Positions 8,901 through 16,175 of a stretch of DNA of 29,840 nt are shown piece by piece. Position 1 is the first letter of the stretch. The number at the start of each line of letters is the position of its first letter. The notes beneath the pieces are model-generated. The model was not told the origin of the DNA. It was given only the letters and a program-made list of their open reading frames with translations, and did no database searches. The DNA comes from JBJXFK01 sp046155505. Lineage in GTDB: Bacteria > Planctomycetota > Phycisphaerae > UBA1845 > Fen-1342. The stretch lies in the NCBI GenBank assembly GCA_046155505.1, contig JBJXFK010000222.1, forward strand, positions 1 to 29,840, read 5' to 3'. Position numbers and translations under genes: made by a program.

Positions 8901-11057
8901 GGTGATGATCCGCTGCTGCGGGCAGGCACCCGGCGTTTCGGCGTCGATGTACGTCACCGTCACGTCTGTGTCGCAGTCGTCGCTCGCCGTCGCTTGGCCG
9001 GTCGTTGCCGGGTCGGTCGAGACGGCGCACGAGATGCTCGTGTTTGCGGGCACGACGAGAACCGGCGCGATCGTATCAACGACATCGATCAACTGATCGC
9101 ACGTCGCCGCGGTCGAGCCGTTAGTCGCGCTCCACGTTCGCGTCAGGCTGTAAGTGGTGCCGCACGCCGGCACTGGGGTCGAATCCGTGTGCGTAATGGT
9201 GATCGTGCCGCAGCCAGTCGCAGTGGCCGAGCCAAGCGCCGCCGGGGTGATGTCCGCCGGACACTCGACGACCGCATTCGCCGGGCAAGTGATCTCGACA
9301 TCGCCCCCCGTGGTCTGCACGTGTGCAACGAAAATCCCGACCTCGAATGTGCTGAACGCGACGAAGAACGCCACATCATTGCTATTGTTGATCGCTCGCA
9401 TGTGGCCGCTGCGTGTTTCAAAACCCTGCCAGATGCGCACGTCGCGCTCGCACGGCGAACCACCGCAACCCGGATTGACGAACGTATCACCCAAACCCAC
9501 CGGCGGGGCGGGGGCGCTCGTATCGCGATCGAACAGCCGGCTGGTGGTCGTCGCGCAGTCGTCGAAGAAGTAGAGACCGAACACCTGATCCGGCGAGCCG
9601 CTGAACGTATCCGTCGCGCTCGGCGCGAAAACCATGTTGCCCAGATCGTTGATCGCCGCCGCACGTCCGTCAAAGCCGCTGAACGCGCCGGTCAGCCGAC
9701 CCGGCGGAATCGCCGGCGTCTGGGCGACGAGTTTGGGGCCGATCAGTGATGTATCGGTGCCGTAAATTCCCTGTGCGTTGGCGACCGAGTTGTCGCGCGC
9801 TGGGGCACCGACTTGCCCCTCCTCGTTGATCGCCGACACGGTAATCTCATTGAACTTCGCCGTCGGCAGACGACCCGGCACCAGCAACCCGGCCGGCGGG
9901 GCGATGCTGTCGATCAGCACGAGATTGGCCGGGTTCGGAATCTTTCCGCCGAACAGCGCATTCACCGCGCCGACGCCGCTCGAAAACTGATGGTGGAAGA
10001 CATAATCGCCCTCATCGTTCAGGTCATATCCATTGAACAGCGTGAAGTAATTGCGTGCCACGCCGTCGCGCAGCAGCGGGGCGGCCAAGTTGCCGCGCGC
10101 CAGCCGGGTGGGCAGCGAACTGCCATCGACCGGCACGATGTGTACGCCGCGCACCGCACCGCTCGCGACTGCCGACGTTCCGCCGATGAACATCACCGTG
10201 CCGTTGTTGTTCAGGGCGATGCCATTGGTGCTCTGAATATCAAAGTAGCGCAGCGTCGCCGGTTCGTTGGTCGCGTTCACCGTACCCGTGGTATCAGCGA
10301 GGCGCACCGCGGGACCGCCCGCGACGGTCGTTCCAAAAACGCCGTACTGAATGAACACGTCCGTCGAACGGCGAAACGGGGCAACGAACGCCACCTGCCC
10401 GAAATCATTGAGCGAGATGTACAGATTGTTCGACTCAACCGGCAGCGTCACGCCAAACCCAATGCCCGAGCTGCTGAACAGCGTCGGCGAATGGCTGGGC
10501 ACCGTATCCGTCGTGTCGACAATCTTGACGATCGGCCCGCCCGTCACGGTCGTGGCGTAATAACCATCACCACTCCCGCCCGGCCCGCCCCACGTCGCGC
10601 GAAACACCACATCGCCGCGATCATTCAGCAGCGGCGGCGAAAAATTGCTGAACTTGGTACCCGCCGGCCGCCCGGGCACGGGATACGTAATCCCCGCGAA
10701 CGTCGCGCCGACGTTGTTGGTGTATTGCTCGCCAACCACTTCGACGATTCCGCCGCCCGGCGTCCACGCATAAATGCCGATCGTCGTATTTGCGTTGAAG
10801 TTTCCCGGTGCCGAGCCGACGCCGCGAAAAACGATCACGCCGTCGTTGTTGATGGTCGGTTTGCTAAGCACGCCTGCGCCGGAGGTCTGCGTTGCGCGTC
10901 CGTTGAAGATCGAGTTGAGCGGCGGGTTGCGTCCGGGGACAGGTTGGCCGGTGATGGCGACCTGCTCAAAGGTAACGGTGACCTGTGCAGCAGCGCCGAG
11001 ACATGTCAGCAGCGCAAAGCCGGTGCCCAGAATCCGAGCGAATTGCGTGGAGAACAA
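5931..11057 (-). CDS. Giant exported repeat protein: NxxGxxxF repeats followed by HYR-like Ig-fold array
   Basis: This exported, probably surface or extracellular protein has about 1,708 residues. I chose a TTG start at 11057 because GGGGAGG lies six bases upstream and the product then begins with a normal signal peptide (FSTQFARILGTGFALLTCLG, then AAAQ). An ATG at 11114 is in frame but lacks a ribosome binding site. Residues about 20-585 hold at least eight copies of an N/D-x-x-G-x-x-x-F motif (LNDRGDVVFRA, LNDFGQVAFVA, LNNNGTVMFIG, LNDEGDYVFHH, INDLGNMVFAP), the NxxGxxxF tandem repeat known from planctomycete secreted proteins. Residues about 587-1554 hold twelve HYR-like, Ig-fold modules; nine of them are near-uniform units of about 81 residues with ATVECG, TATDACD, RTWTATDACGN and QTITV..D at fixed places and four cysteines each. 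The tail has LLWPPNHDLVNVGLCV and no dockerin-like motif or LPxTG. Adhesion or scaffolding is likely but unproven. Confidence 0.88.
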   Translation of the reverse strand: MFSTQFARILGTGFALLTCLGAAAQVTVTFEQVAITGQPVPGRNPPLNSIFNGRATQTSGAGVLSKPTINNDGVIVFRGVGSAPGNFNANTTIGIYAWTPGGGIVEVVGEQYTNNVGATFAGITYPVPGRPAGTKFSNFSPPLLNDRGDVVFRATWGGPGGSGDGYYATTVTGGPIVKIVDTTDTVPSHSPTLFSSSGIGFGVTLPVESNNLYISLNDFGQVAFVAPFRRSTDVFIQYGVFGTTVAGGPAVRLADTTGTVNATNEPATLRYFDIQSTNGIALNNNGTVMFIGGTSAVASGAVRGVHIVPVDGSSLPTRLARGNLAAPLLRDGVARNYFTLFNGYDLNDEGDYVFHHQFSSGVGAVNALFGGKIPNPANLVLIDSIAPPAGLLVPGRLPTAKFNEITVSAINEEGQVGAPARDNSVANAQGIYGTDTSLIGPKLVAQTPAIPPGRLTGAFSGFDGRAAAINDLGNMVFAPSATDTFSGSPDQVFGLYFFDDCATTTSRLFDRDTSAPAPPVGLGDTFVNPGCGGSPCERDVRIWQGFETRSGHMRAINNSNDVAFFVAFSTFEVGIFVAHVQTTGGDVEITCPANAVVECPADITPAALGSATATGCGTITITHTDSTPVPACGTTYSLTRTWSATNGSTAATCDQLIDVVDTIAPVLVVPANTSISCAVSTDPATTGQATASDDCDTDVTVTYIDAETPGACPQQRIITRTWTATDDCDNSVSAVQVITVGDDNLAVLTLPADVTISCDESTLPANTGSATAVDGCDANPSVTYTDNVGAGECPGDSLIIRTWTATDACGNSVSLTQSITVIDDTPPVLTLPATATIECTVDRGPGSTGLATAIDSCDTAPVVAYADIILTGSCSGSLQIIRTWTATDACGNTTSQTQDVFIQDSVAPTLNLPAAATVECGDATDPSATGEATAGDACDLSPAISFSDAVTPGACGGSAVITRTWTASDACGNSVSGVQTITVQDSTAPALTLPAAATVECGGSTNPLDTGSATAVETCSTATVNYSDVTTPGDCPQESTITRTWTAVDECGNSSSGTQTINIVDTQPPSISVPAGATVECGEPTSPDVTGSATANDACEGAVTVSFSDATVPGSCGGTTNIIRTWTSVDACGNASSATQTISVVDGGAPVLTLPTDATVDCGGDTSTAATGVATASDGCDPAPSVTFADAETPGTCGTSRVITRTWTATDACNNTSSQAQLITVTDLTAPTLTLPANQTLECGDSTEPTATGTATATDACDASPTVSYSDTTVPGTCASSVIISRTWTATDACGNAASGVQTITLTDATAPLLTIPASVSVACGASTSPTNTGQATASDNCDATPAVAFSDVSNAGTCPVSHVISRTWTATDGCGNTISLVQTITVVDNTGPTFTVAPANLTVECDGMGNLVQIAAWLAAPQATDDCGSVTITNDYEGLCEGCGMTGSATVTWTAVDSCGNSTSRIATVQVTDTLAPSITCPPNVTVQTRPHQCSARGVRLGYPVTGDTCGAVTVCHNGPHVYPIGDTIVTWTATDECGNSSTCQQTVTVEDMQPPRIHCSLATTLLWPPNHDLVNVGLCVSVRDQCDSGLPATITVFSDEDDEEPTNPGIHSPDAKNVAAGTLRLRSERIGSENGRVYLIVVSATDSAGNEASSSCAVIVPKSRSVFAIWQALQQALCAQVYFELTGSPPPGFVPVGDGAVIGPKQ
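6880..9064. repeat. Nine in-frame tandem coding repeats of about 243 bp
   Basis: Within the giant gene, nine consecutive units of about 81 codons encode the uniform HYR-like modules. Recurrent nucleotide words such as GTCGCCGTCCA, CGTGCG and CCGCA(C/T)GC recur once per unit. The units differ at many synonymous and some coding positions, so the array is old enough to have diverged but uniform enough to recombine. Confidence 0.8.
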
Positions 11058-11422
11058 GGTGAACCTCCCCGAACCAAGGGTGTTTGCCCCGACCCGCGTG
11101 CATACCACATTCACGCGATACGGCTCGGCCGGTGCATTTTGTGTTCAAGCAGCGAGGCGAAACAGAGTTGCTTGCAATAACAACGGTCAGGACCATGAGT
11201 ACGACGGAGACGCTTGACGGAATGTATCAGCCCGGAGCCGCGCGGGCCAGAGAATTTTGGATGTGAATTTACGGTAAGGACGGAGTTCGTGCAGCGGGTG
11301 CCCGCGGCGCGATTCAAAACCAGGTAGGCCGAAAGTCGCATGCATGCGCGGGAAGGGGCGCGAGGCTCGACCAAGGCAATTTGAGATAGGAACGCCCGGA
11401 CTTGTGTCGTAGACTCTCAATC
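11058..11422. other. Divergent spacer between the giant protein gene and the STN-like protein gene
   Basis: About 365 bases serve both divergent genes. It contains the ribosome binding site of the giant gene (11061-11067), a perfect 12-base palindrome CGCATGCATGCG at 11337-11348, and a TAGACT -10-like hexamer at 11410-11415 just upstream of the plus-strand ATG. No gene seen. Confidence 0.5.
11410..11415 (+). promoter_or_regulatory. Candidate -10 box (TAGACT) for the STN-like protein gene
   Basis: TAGACT ends eight bases before the ATG at 11423, and the gene has no Shine-Dalgarno sequence, which suggests a leaderless message. The same hexamer occurs in the well-formed promoter at 23076-23103. 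No -35 at normal spacing (TTGAGA at 11381 is too far). Confidence 0.35.
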
Positions 11423-13477
11423 ATGCGCAACGGCGTATGCACTCACGCCCGTCTCGTGCTGCTGGCAACCGGCATTGTTAGCGCTTTCGGCTCAATCGCT
11501 TTCGCCCAGTCGTCCGCGCCGCCCGCGCGTTGGAACCCGGCCGATGCCGCGTTCATGGCGAGAATCGAAGAACGCGCGGTGGCTGATTTTCGCCATGCTG
11601 GGTCGATTGACGAACTCTTTAGTCGCGCGTCGTCTGCGCTCGGCGTCACAATCGTAGTACACTGGGATGAGCTCGCCGAGCTGAGCATTCAGCGGACGAA
11701 TCGCACGACCGACCTGCGGCTTTTCGCAACCAACGGTCTCGGTCTCCTGCGGACGGCGCTGCGCGAGTTGGGGCGCGGCGAGATCCAGACGTTTGCATGG
11801 TACGAACGCGGCGAACTGCACGTTTCGACGCGGGGGCGTGCCGATCGTCAGCAGTTCGTCGCAAATTTCGACGTCGCGCCGCTGCTGGCAACCCTGCGTG
11901 GACGCCCGACTTGCCCGGATCCGAACGATCACGATGCAGCGACCGAATTCGTACTCGACACGGTCACCTGGTACGCGCAGTTTTATTCGTGGCTTGTCAA
12001 CGGCGGCGACGGCACGGCGGACGTCGCCGGTACGACCCTCACCGTACGAAATGGGCGGAGCGCGATTCAAAGCGTCGCGAATCTCCTCAACCAACTTCAG
12101 GCTCCCTGTCCGCCGCCGGAAGAGAGCGCCCGCGTCGCACCGCACTACTTGCACGACGACACAAAACTATCACGCCGCGTCGCACGTCGGCTGGCCCAGA
12201 CCATCGACGCCCCATCATTCGAGGATGTCACTGTCGGCGAGTTGCTTGAGTGGTTCTCGCGCAGGCTGGATATCGCAACGCATGTCGTGTGGTATCCGCT
12301 CGAATCACTCTCGATCGAACGCGACCAGCGCATCACCCTGCCTGCACTGCCGAGTGTCGTCGCATTTGCATGGCTAGAATGTGCATTGCAACAAATCTGC
12401 GCGGACGAAACGCGGATCGGCTTCTCCGTTCAAGACGGCATTCTGTGCATCGCACCGCAAGAGTGGTTCGATCTTCAGGCGGATAACATGCTCGTCGCGG
12501 ACACTACGCCGCTCTTGCGAAACTACAGTTCGGTGACGCGCGCAGCGTCGCCGCGGCAGCGCCGGCGGGCGCTGGAGCAGCTAACGGACGAACTGCCTTT
12601 ATTCGTCGCCTTCGAGAATTGGATGATCAACGGCGGAAAGGGTGACATTGGCGGATTCGTCGATCGCGTACTGATCCGCAACTCTGACCATGTGATCGTG
12701 CGCGCTCGTGCGCTGCTGGCCAAGATCGCCGCCGCCCAGCAGGCATCGGCGACGGGCGACTTTCTCGTCTTGCGCGACTGGGAAGACGACCCGAAACAAA
12801 AGTGGAACGCGCGCGCCATCGAACGCCTCGGTCGGCGCGCGTTTCCCAGGGTCACCGGTGAAATGCCGCTACAACAGGCGCTAGCAAACCTCGCGGGGGA
12901 GGCCGACGTCGCGATTTGGATGGACGCTTGGGATCGAGATCTCAGCGAGCTCGGGCGCGACCGTTTGCTCCGATCGCGCGTGCGCGACGCACCCGCAGTG
13001 CTGACATTCCGCGAACGCCTCGATGCGCTGCTGCGACAAGTGCCGCCACTCGATCGCAATCCGGTGATTCACATCCGGGGCGGCGTGATCTTCGTGTCCA
13101 GAGAGCTGAGCGCGAGACGCCTGATTTTTCGCGCGTATCCGGTCGGGAAACTGTTACGCGATGCATACGGTCCGAGTGCGTGGCCGACTCTCTCTGGCTC
13201 GATCGCTTCCGGTCGAGCGCGAGACGATGCAAACGTCGTAGAGGTCGATCCGAACAACCCGCATGAGTCGATTGGCGAACAAATCCGCGATTGGTTGATC
13301 GAACTCACCGGCCCGAGCCGCTGGATCGAGCACGGCGGTAGGTCCGCGATCAGCATGATTGGCGACGTGCTGCTCGTGACCAGCGATGCCTGGACGCACG
13401 AAACGATTGAAGCGGCTTTGCGTGCGGCCCATGCAAAGCTACCCGTGATTCCGCCGCCGCGGCGCGCGGGCCGCTAG
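11423..13477 (+). CDS. Exported protein with three STN-like (secretin N-terminal-like) modules
   Basis: This exported protein has 684 residues. The ATG at 11423 gives a clear signal peptide (MRNGVCTHARLVLLATGIVS, then AFGSIAFAQ). The mature part is three copies of one bipartite module of about 210-230 residues. The first half is STN-like: SIDELFSRASSALGVTIVVHW, VGELLEWFSRRLDIATHVVW and MPLQQALANLAGEADVAIWM. The second half ends in a W-x-x-(N/H)-G-G motif (Trp190, Trp400, Trp634) followed by a strand and a helix (TLTVRNGRSAIQSVANLLNQ; MIGDVLLVTSDAWTHETIEA). This pairing of an STN half with a WxxxGG...LLVV half is common in planctomycete proteins, as I recall, and resembles the N0/N1 ring modules of secretins. 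No secretin beta-barrel or TonB-receptor domain follows, so it is not a pore. Function unknown. It diverges from the giant repeat protein and is followed 90 bases later by the next gene. Confidence 0.85.
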   Translation: MRNGVCTHARLVLLATGIVSAFGSIAFAQSSAPPARWNPADAAFMARIEERAVADFRHAGSIDELFSRASSALGVTIVVHWDELAELSIQRTNRTTDLRLFATNGLGLLRTALRELGRGEIQTFAWYERGELHVSTRGRADRQQFVANFDVAPLLATLRGRPTCPDPNDHDAATEFVLDTVTWYAQFYSWLVNGGDGTADVAGTTLTVRNGRSAIQSVANLLNQLQAPCPPPEESARVAPHYLHDDTKLSRRVARRLAQTIDAPSFEDVTVGELLEWFSRRLDIATHVVWYPLESLSIERDQRITLPALPSVVAFAWLECALQQICADETRIGFSVQDGILCIAPQEWFDLQADNMLVADTTPLLRNYSSVTRAASPRQRRRALEQLTDELPLFVAFENWMINGGKGDIGGFVDRVLIRNSDHVIVRARALLAKIAAAQQASATGDFLVLRDWEDDPKQKWNARAIERLGRRAFPRVTGEMPLQQALANLAGEADVAIWMDAWDRDLSELGRDRLLRSRVRDAPAVLTFRERLDALLRQVPPLDRNPVIHIRGGVIFVSRELSARRLIFRAYPVGKLLRDAYGPSAWPTLSGSIASGRARDDANVVEVDPNNPHESIGEQIRDWLIELTGPSRWIEHGGRSAISMIGDVLLVTSDAWTHETIEAALRAAHAKLPVIPPPRRAGR

Positions 13478-13567
13478 CGTCGCATGAGGCGAATCAACCC
13501 AGCGCCAAAGAGCGGCCGATATAGGTTGATACCAGACTCTATGGTCTTCCGAACGAGGTGCCCGCGC

Positions 13568-14461
13568 ATGTGCAAGGCTCGCTGCATCGCTCTCATCGCC
13601 GTAATCGCTGCGTCGCCCGCTTTCGCGCAGCGCCTCGAATGGTGCGGCGGGGCTTACCAGTCGGTTGGACATGAGTGCGAAATCCGGGATCCAGCATTGT
13701 GTGAGGGTTTTCGTGTGCACGACTCCGCCGCGGAAGGAGTCGATCCCGTCTTCGGAGCGCAATTTCAGCGCCAAATTCGCTGCGACCGCCAGCGCGCTTC
13801 GTCATTTGCATTGCTCCAGTCGCGCTTCACGGGCGACATGATTACCGTTGACGTGCAGGCTCGTGTCGAAGTCAGCTCGGAGATCCCCATCTCCGGCGGC
13901 GCAACCAGTGCGTATGCGTCGAGTGTGTACTTTGCTGAGTTCTGCGTTCTTCGCCCGGATGTGTACCAGATCACCGTAAGCGGCGCGCTCGTTACAGATT
14001 TCGGCGGCGCACCGGAACGCTACGAAGACTGGGGCAATCTGGACGTGGAGATTCGCAGCATCGAGCCGAACGAGGCATTCTCGCAGATTTACCTCGGTCA
14101 CACGATGTACGAGACGGGCGAAACGAACCTCGATCTGGTGTTGCCGCTCGAATCCGGGCGATTTCACGTCCTTGTTCAGCTTGGCGGTTTGCGCCTGGGA
14201 CAGAACCCAAATCTGGAGAACTCGACCGAAACAGCCGAGGCGTACGCTTCCCTTACCATCGTCCCGCGCACCTGCCCGACCGACCTCAACTTCGATCGCC
14301 GAGTCGATAGCACCGACCTGGCCATCCTGCTCAGCAACTTGTATGGCTTCGGCGGTCGGACGCACGGCAACTTGACCGGTGGTCCGTTTATCGACCTGGA
14401 AGACCTCGCGCTGCTGCTCGCGCACTACGGCGAAGAGTGTACCGCTACGACGACGCCGTAG
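13568..14461 (+). CDS. Exported protein of unknown function with a degenerate dockerin-like tail
   Basis: This 297-residue protein starts at the ATG at 13568, which has GAGGTG nine bases upstream and yields a signal peptide (MCKARCIALIAVIAASPAFAQ). Two in-frame ATGs upstream (13484, 13541) lack both. The middle is a beta-rich region (DMITVDVQARVEVSSEIPIS, FCVLRPDVYQITVSGALVTD) with several cysteines and no recognised family. It looks like a choice-of-anchor or jelly-roll type domain but I cannot name it. The last about 55 residues carry two dockerin-like repeats: CPTDLNFDRRVDSTDLAILL, SNLYGFGG, then GPFIDLEDLALLLAHYGEEC. The second repeat lost most of the calcium-loop Asp residues. It lies 90 bases after the STN-like gene on the same strand, so co-transcription is possible, though no shared function is evident. 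Confidence 0.82.
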   Translation: MCKARCIALIAVIAASPAFAQRLEWCGGAYQSVGHECEIRDPALCEGFRVHDSAAEGVDPVFGAQFQRQIRCDRQRASSFALLQSRFTGDMITVDVQARVEVSSEIPISGGATSAYASSVYFAEFCVLRPDVYQITVSGALVTDFGGAPERYEDWGNLDVEIRSIEPNEAFSQIYLGHTMYETGETNLDLVLPLESGRFHVLVQLGGLRLGQNPNLENSTETAEAYASLTIVPRTCPTDLNFDRRVDSTDLAILLSNLYGFGGRTHGNLTGGPFIDLEDLALLLAHYGEECTATTTP

Positions 14462-14654
14462 ACGGCGAAACGACAGGACGCACACGAACGCACGCATGTG
14501 GGAACCGAAATTTCAGCGATCTGCACGTTGGCCTGTCGTCAATGTCGTGCCCAAGCATAGCCTTGCCCAACCGCGGGCGCCGCGCCCCGACCGCGAGTCT
14601 GCTGTTCCTCGTCATGTTGCTCCGAAGCCGCCAGCCGCGTGGCGCTCAAATTCG

Positions 14655-14672
14655 GGTCGGCTTTAGCCGACC
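14655..14672. repeat. Perfect palindrome GGTCGGCT-TT-AGCCGACC
   Basis: It has 8-bp arms with a 2-base centre, followed at once by related half-sites (CCGGCTTGTGCCGCCGG, ACTTCAGCCGGTG). A REP-like extragenic palindrome is the likely class; no transposase of the REP-associated type is in the window. Confidence 0.7.
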
Positions 14673-14739
14673 GGCTTGTGCCGCCGGACTTCAGCCGGTG
14701 GGCACCGTTCGATGAGCAACTATCCTGAACTGTTCCCCA

Positions 14740-14761
14740 TTCAGCCGGACTTCAGCCGGAC
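14740..14761. repeat. Direct duplication of an 11-bp unit (TCAGCCGGACT)
   Basis: Two head-to-tail copies of TCAGCCGGACT; a third related half (TTCAGCCGGT) lies at 14690-14699. It probably belongs to the same REP-like cluster as 14655-14672. Confidence 0.7.
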
Positions 14762-15012
14762 TTCTCAACGGTGTGCCCCGCAGCGCCCGTTGTCCGGCTC
14801 GGGCTCCTTGCCCTAACAGTGCTCGCCGGCGTGTTGCGGAAAGCGCACGCTCGTGACAGCGCAGCCCCGCCCCAAAACCCTGAACCGCCACACAAAATCC
14901 AGTCACCGCCGTGCATCTCCCGTCGCACCCACCGTCGCCTCGCATCGACCAGCAAATTGCACCCTACAGTTCCAACATGTGCGTCGCCGCGCAAATGAAC
15001 TGCTTGCTCACA

Positions 15013-15048
15013 CTCCGTGCCCTCGTGCCCTCGTGCCTCCGTGCCTTC
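15013..15048. repeat. Short tandem repeat of CGTGCC-containing units
   Basis: Four units of 8-9 bases (TCCGTGCCC, TCGTGCCC, TCGTGCC, TCCGTGCCT). Non-coding slippage-prone array. Confidence 0.75.
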
Positions 15049-15072
15049 CCAAATTCCGATAACCAAGATGCT

Positions 15073-15208
15073 CAACGAGAGGGGGGCGCGTAAACACCTT
15101 GGTCAATTTCTCGACGAAAACACCAAGGTGCGCACGACGCACGCGCACGCACCGGTCGAAAAGGGGGTGATAACTAACATTGCCAACCAGAGGGGGGCGA
15201 ATTGGCAA
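15073..15208. repeat. Two inverted repeats, each beside a CAACNAGAGGGGGGCG motif
   Basis: The motif occurs at 15073-15088 and 15184-15199 (15 of 16 bases identical). The first is followed by CACCTTGGT/ACCAAGGTG (15095-15103 and 15122-15130, 18-base loop). The second sits inside TTGCCAA/TTGGCAA (15180-15186 and 15202-15208). The layout suggests two related structured elements upstream of nothing recognisable. Function unknown. Confidence 0.65.
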
Positions 15209-15312
15209 CCTTCGGCAAATCCTCAAACCAATCGCGGCCTCGCGAGTATCCGCCGGGCGGCAGAGGCAGCGACAATGGTTGCGAGCACAACAGGGTCAGC
15301 TTCGCCGACGCA

Positions 15313-16068
15313 TTACTTCATGAACCATTTCTTAATCGCGTGCAGCGTCGTATCGCGCCCGATCTTCCCGATCGCCCACGTGAGCGGCACTTCCTTCGGG
15401 CACACCTTCACGCAATTCTGCGCGTTGCCGCAGTCGGTAATGCCGCCCGGGCCCATCAGCGCTTCAAGCCGCGGCCCGGCGGTCATCTTGCCGGTCGGGT
15501 GCTCATTGAACAGCGCCGCCTGCGCAATCGCCTGTGGGCCGATGAAGTTGCTGTTCTCGTTGATCTGCGGGCAAACTTCGAGGCAACTGCCGCAGGTCAT
15601 GCAGCGCGACATCTCATATCGCTTCTCATTCTCATCCGGCGCGACGATCGGCCCGCTGCCCAGGTGGTTGTACGTATCGACCGGGATCCACGCCTTTACC
15701 TTCTTCAACGCCTCGAACATCCGCGAACGATCGACCACGAGGTCGCGCACCACCGGAAATTTCGTCAGCGGCGATAGCTTGATCACCGGCGCTTCGGTCA
15801 GCAGCTTGTCCACCAGCGCCGAACACGCCTGCCGCACCTTCCCGTTGATGTTCATGCTGCACGAGCCGCACACCTCTTCGAGGCAGTTGCAGTCCCACGC
15901 GACCGGCGCGGTGTGCTCGCCCTCGACCGTGGTCGGCGACGCCGCGATTTCCTGCAGGCACGAGATGATGTTCATCCGCGGCTGATAGGGTATATCGAAC
16001 GTCTGCTCATACGAGCGCCCGCCCTTGGTGTCCTGTCGCACGACGGTCAGACGAATCTTCTCAGGCAT
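15313..16068 (-). CDS. sdhB: Succinate dehydrogenase/fumarate reductase iron-sulfur subunit
   Basis: This is the electron-transfer subunit of complex II on the cytoplasmic side of the membrane. It passes electrons from the flavoprotein to quinone through three iron-sulfur clusters. Its 251 residues contain every ligand: [2Fe-2S] Cys62, Cys67, Cys70, Cys82 (DCNCLEEVCGSC, then QAC); [4Fe-4S] Cys156, Cys159, Cys162 with Cys223 (CMTCGSCLEVCP, VCPKEVP); [3Fe-4S] Cys166, Cys213, Cys219 (CGNAQNC). The CGNAQNCVKVCPKEVPLTWAI stretch is close to that of the Bacillus/Bacteroidetes-type enzymes. The ATG at 16068 has AAGGG about eight bases upstream. It is the last gene of sdhC-sdhA-sdhB, separated from sdhA by 107 bases that are mostly an inverted repeat. 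Confidence 0.97.
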   Translation of the reverse strand: MPEKIRLTVVRQDTKGGRSYEQTFDIPYQPRMNIISCLQEIAASPTTVEGEHTAPVAWDCNCLEEVCGSCSMNINGKVRQACSALVDKLLTEAPVIKLSPLTKFPVVRDLVVDRSRMFEALKKVKAWIPVDTYNHLGSGPIVAPDENEKRYEMSRCMTCGSCLEVCPQINENSNFIGPQAIAQAALFNEHPTGKMTAGPRLEALMGPGGITDCGNAQNCVKVCPKEVPLTWAIGKIGRDTTLHAIKKWFMK

Positions 16069-16091
16069 TGTGCACCCTTGAATTCGAGACT

Positions 16092-16164
16092 AAACACAGA
16101 GGCGCAGAGACACAGAAAACAGAATTCGAATTTGCTTTCTCTGGGCCTCTGCGCCTCTGTGTTT
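16092..16164. repeat. CACAGAGGC-type inverted repeat between sdhA and sdhB
   Basis: The left arm AAACACAGAGGCGCAGAG (16092-16109) is exactly complementary to 16147-16164. Imperfect pairing continues inward. The arms are made of 8-9-base units around ACAGAG. It is the same family as 18200-18273, 19167-19422 and 26460-26535. The spacer of the operon is essentially this hairpin. Confidence 0.9.
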
Positions 16165-16175
16165 GAACTTCTTTC

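Larger units (their letters stand above)
14462..15312. other. Gene-free 850-bp stretch rich in short repeats
   Basis: No coding region is supported on either strand between the dockerin-tail gene and sdhB. It holds a perfect palindrome (14655-14672), an 11-bp direct duplication (14740-14761), a run of 8-9-bp CGTGCC units (15013-15048), and two inverted repeats, each next to a CAACNAGAGGGGGGCG motif (15073-15208). The two ends face each other (plus gene end, minus gene end), so no promoter is needed here. Confidence 0.6.

Noticed and set aside
6880..9064. Possible CRISPR or satellite array
   Set aside because: The repeats are 243 bp, in frame and encode a conserved protein module; there are no short direct repeats with unique spacers.
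9813..11180. Plus-strand open frame of 455 codons opposite the giant protein
   Set aside because: The opposite strand has a signal peptide and repeated motifs; this frame is Arg/His-rich with no motif.
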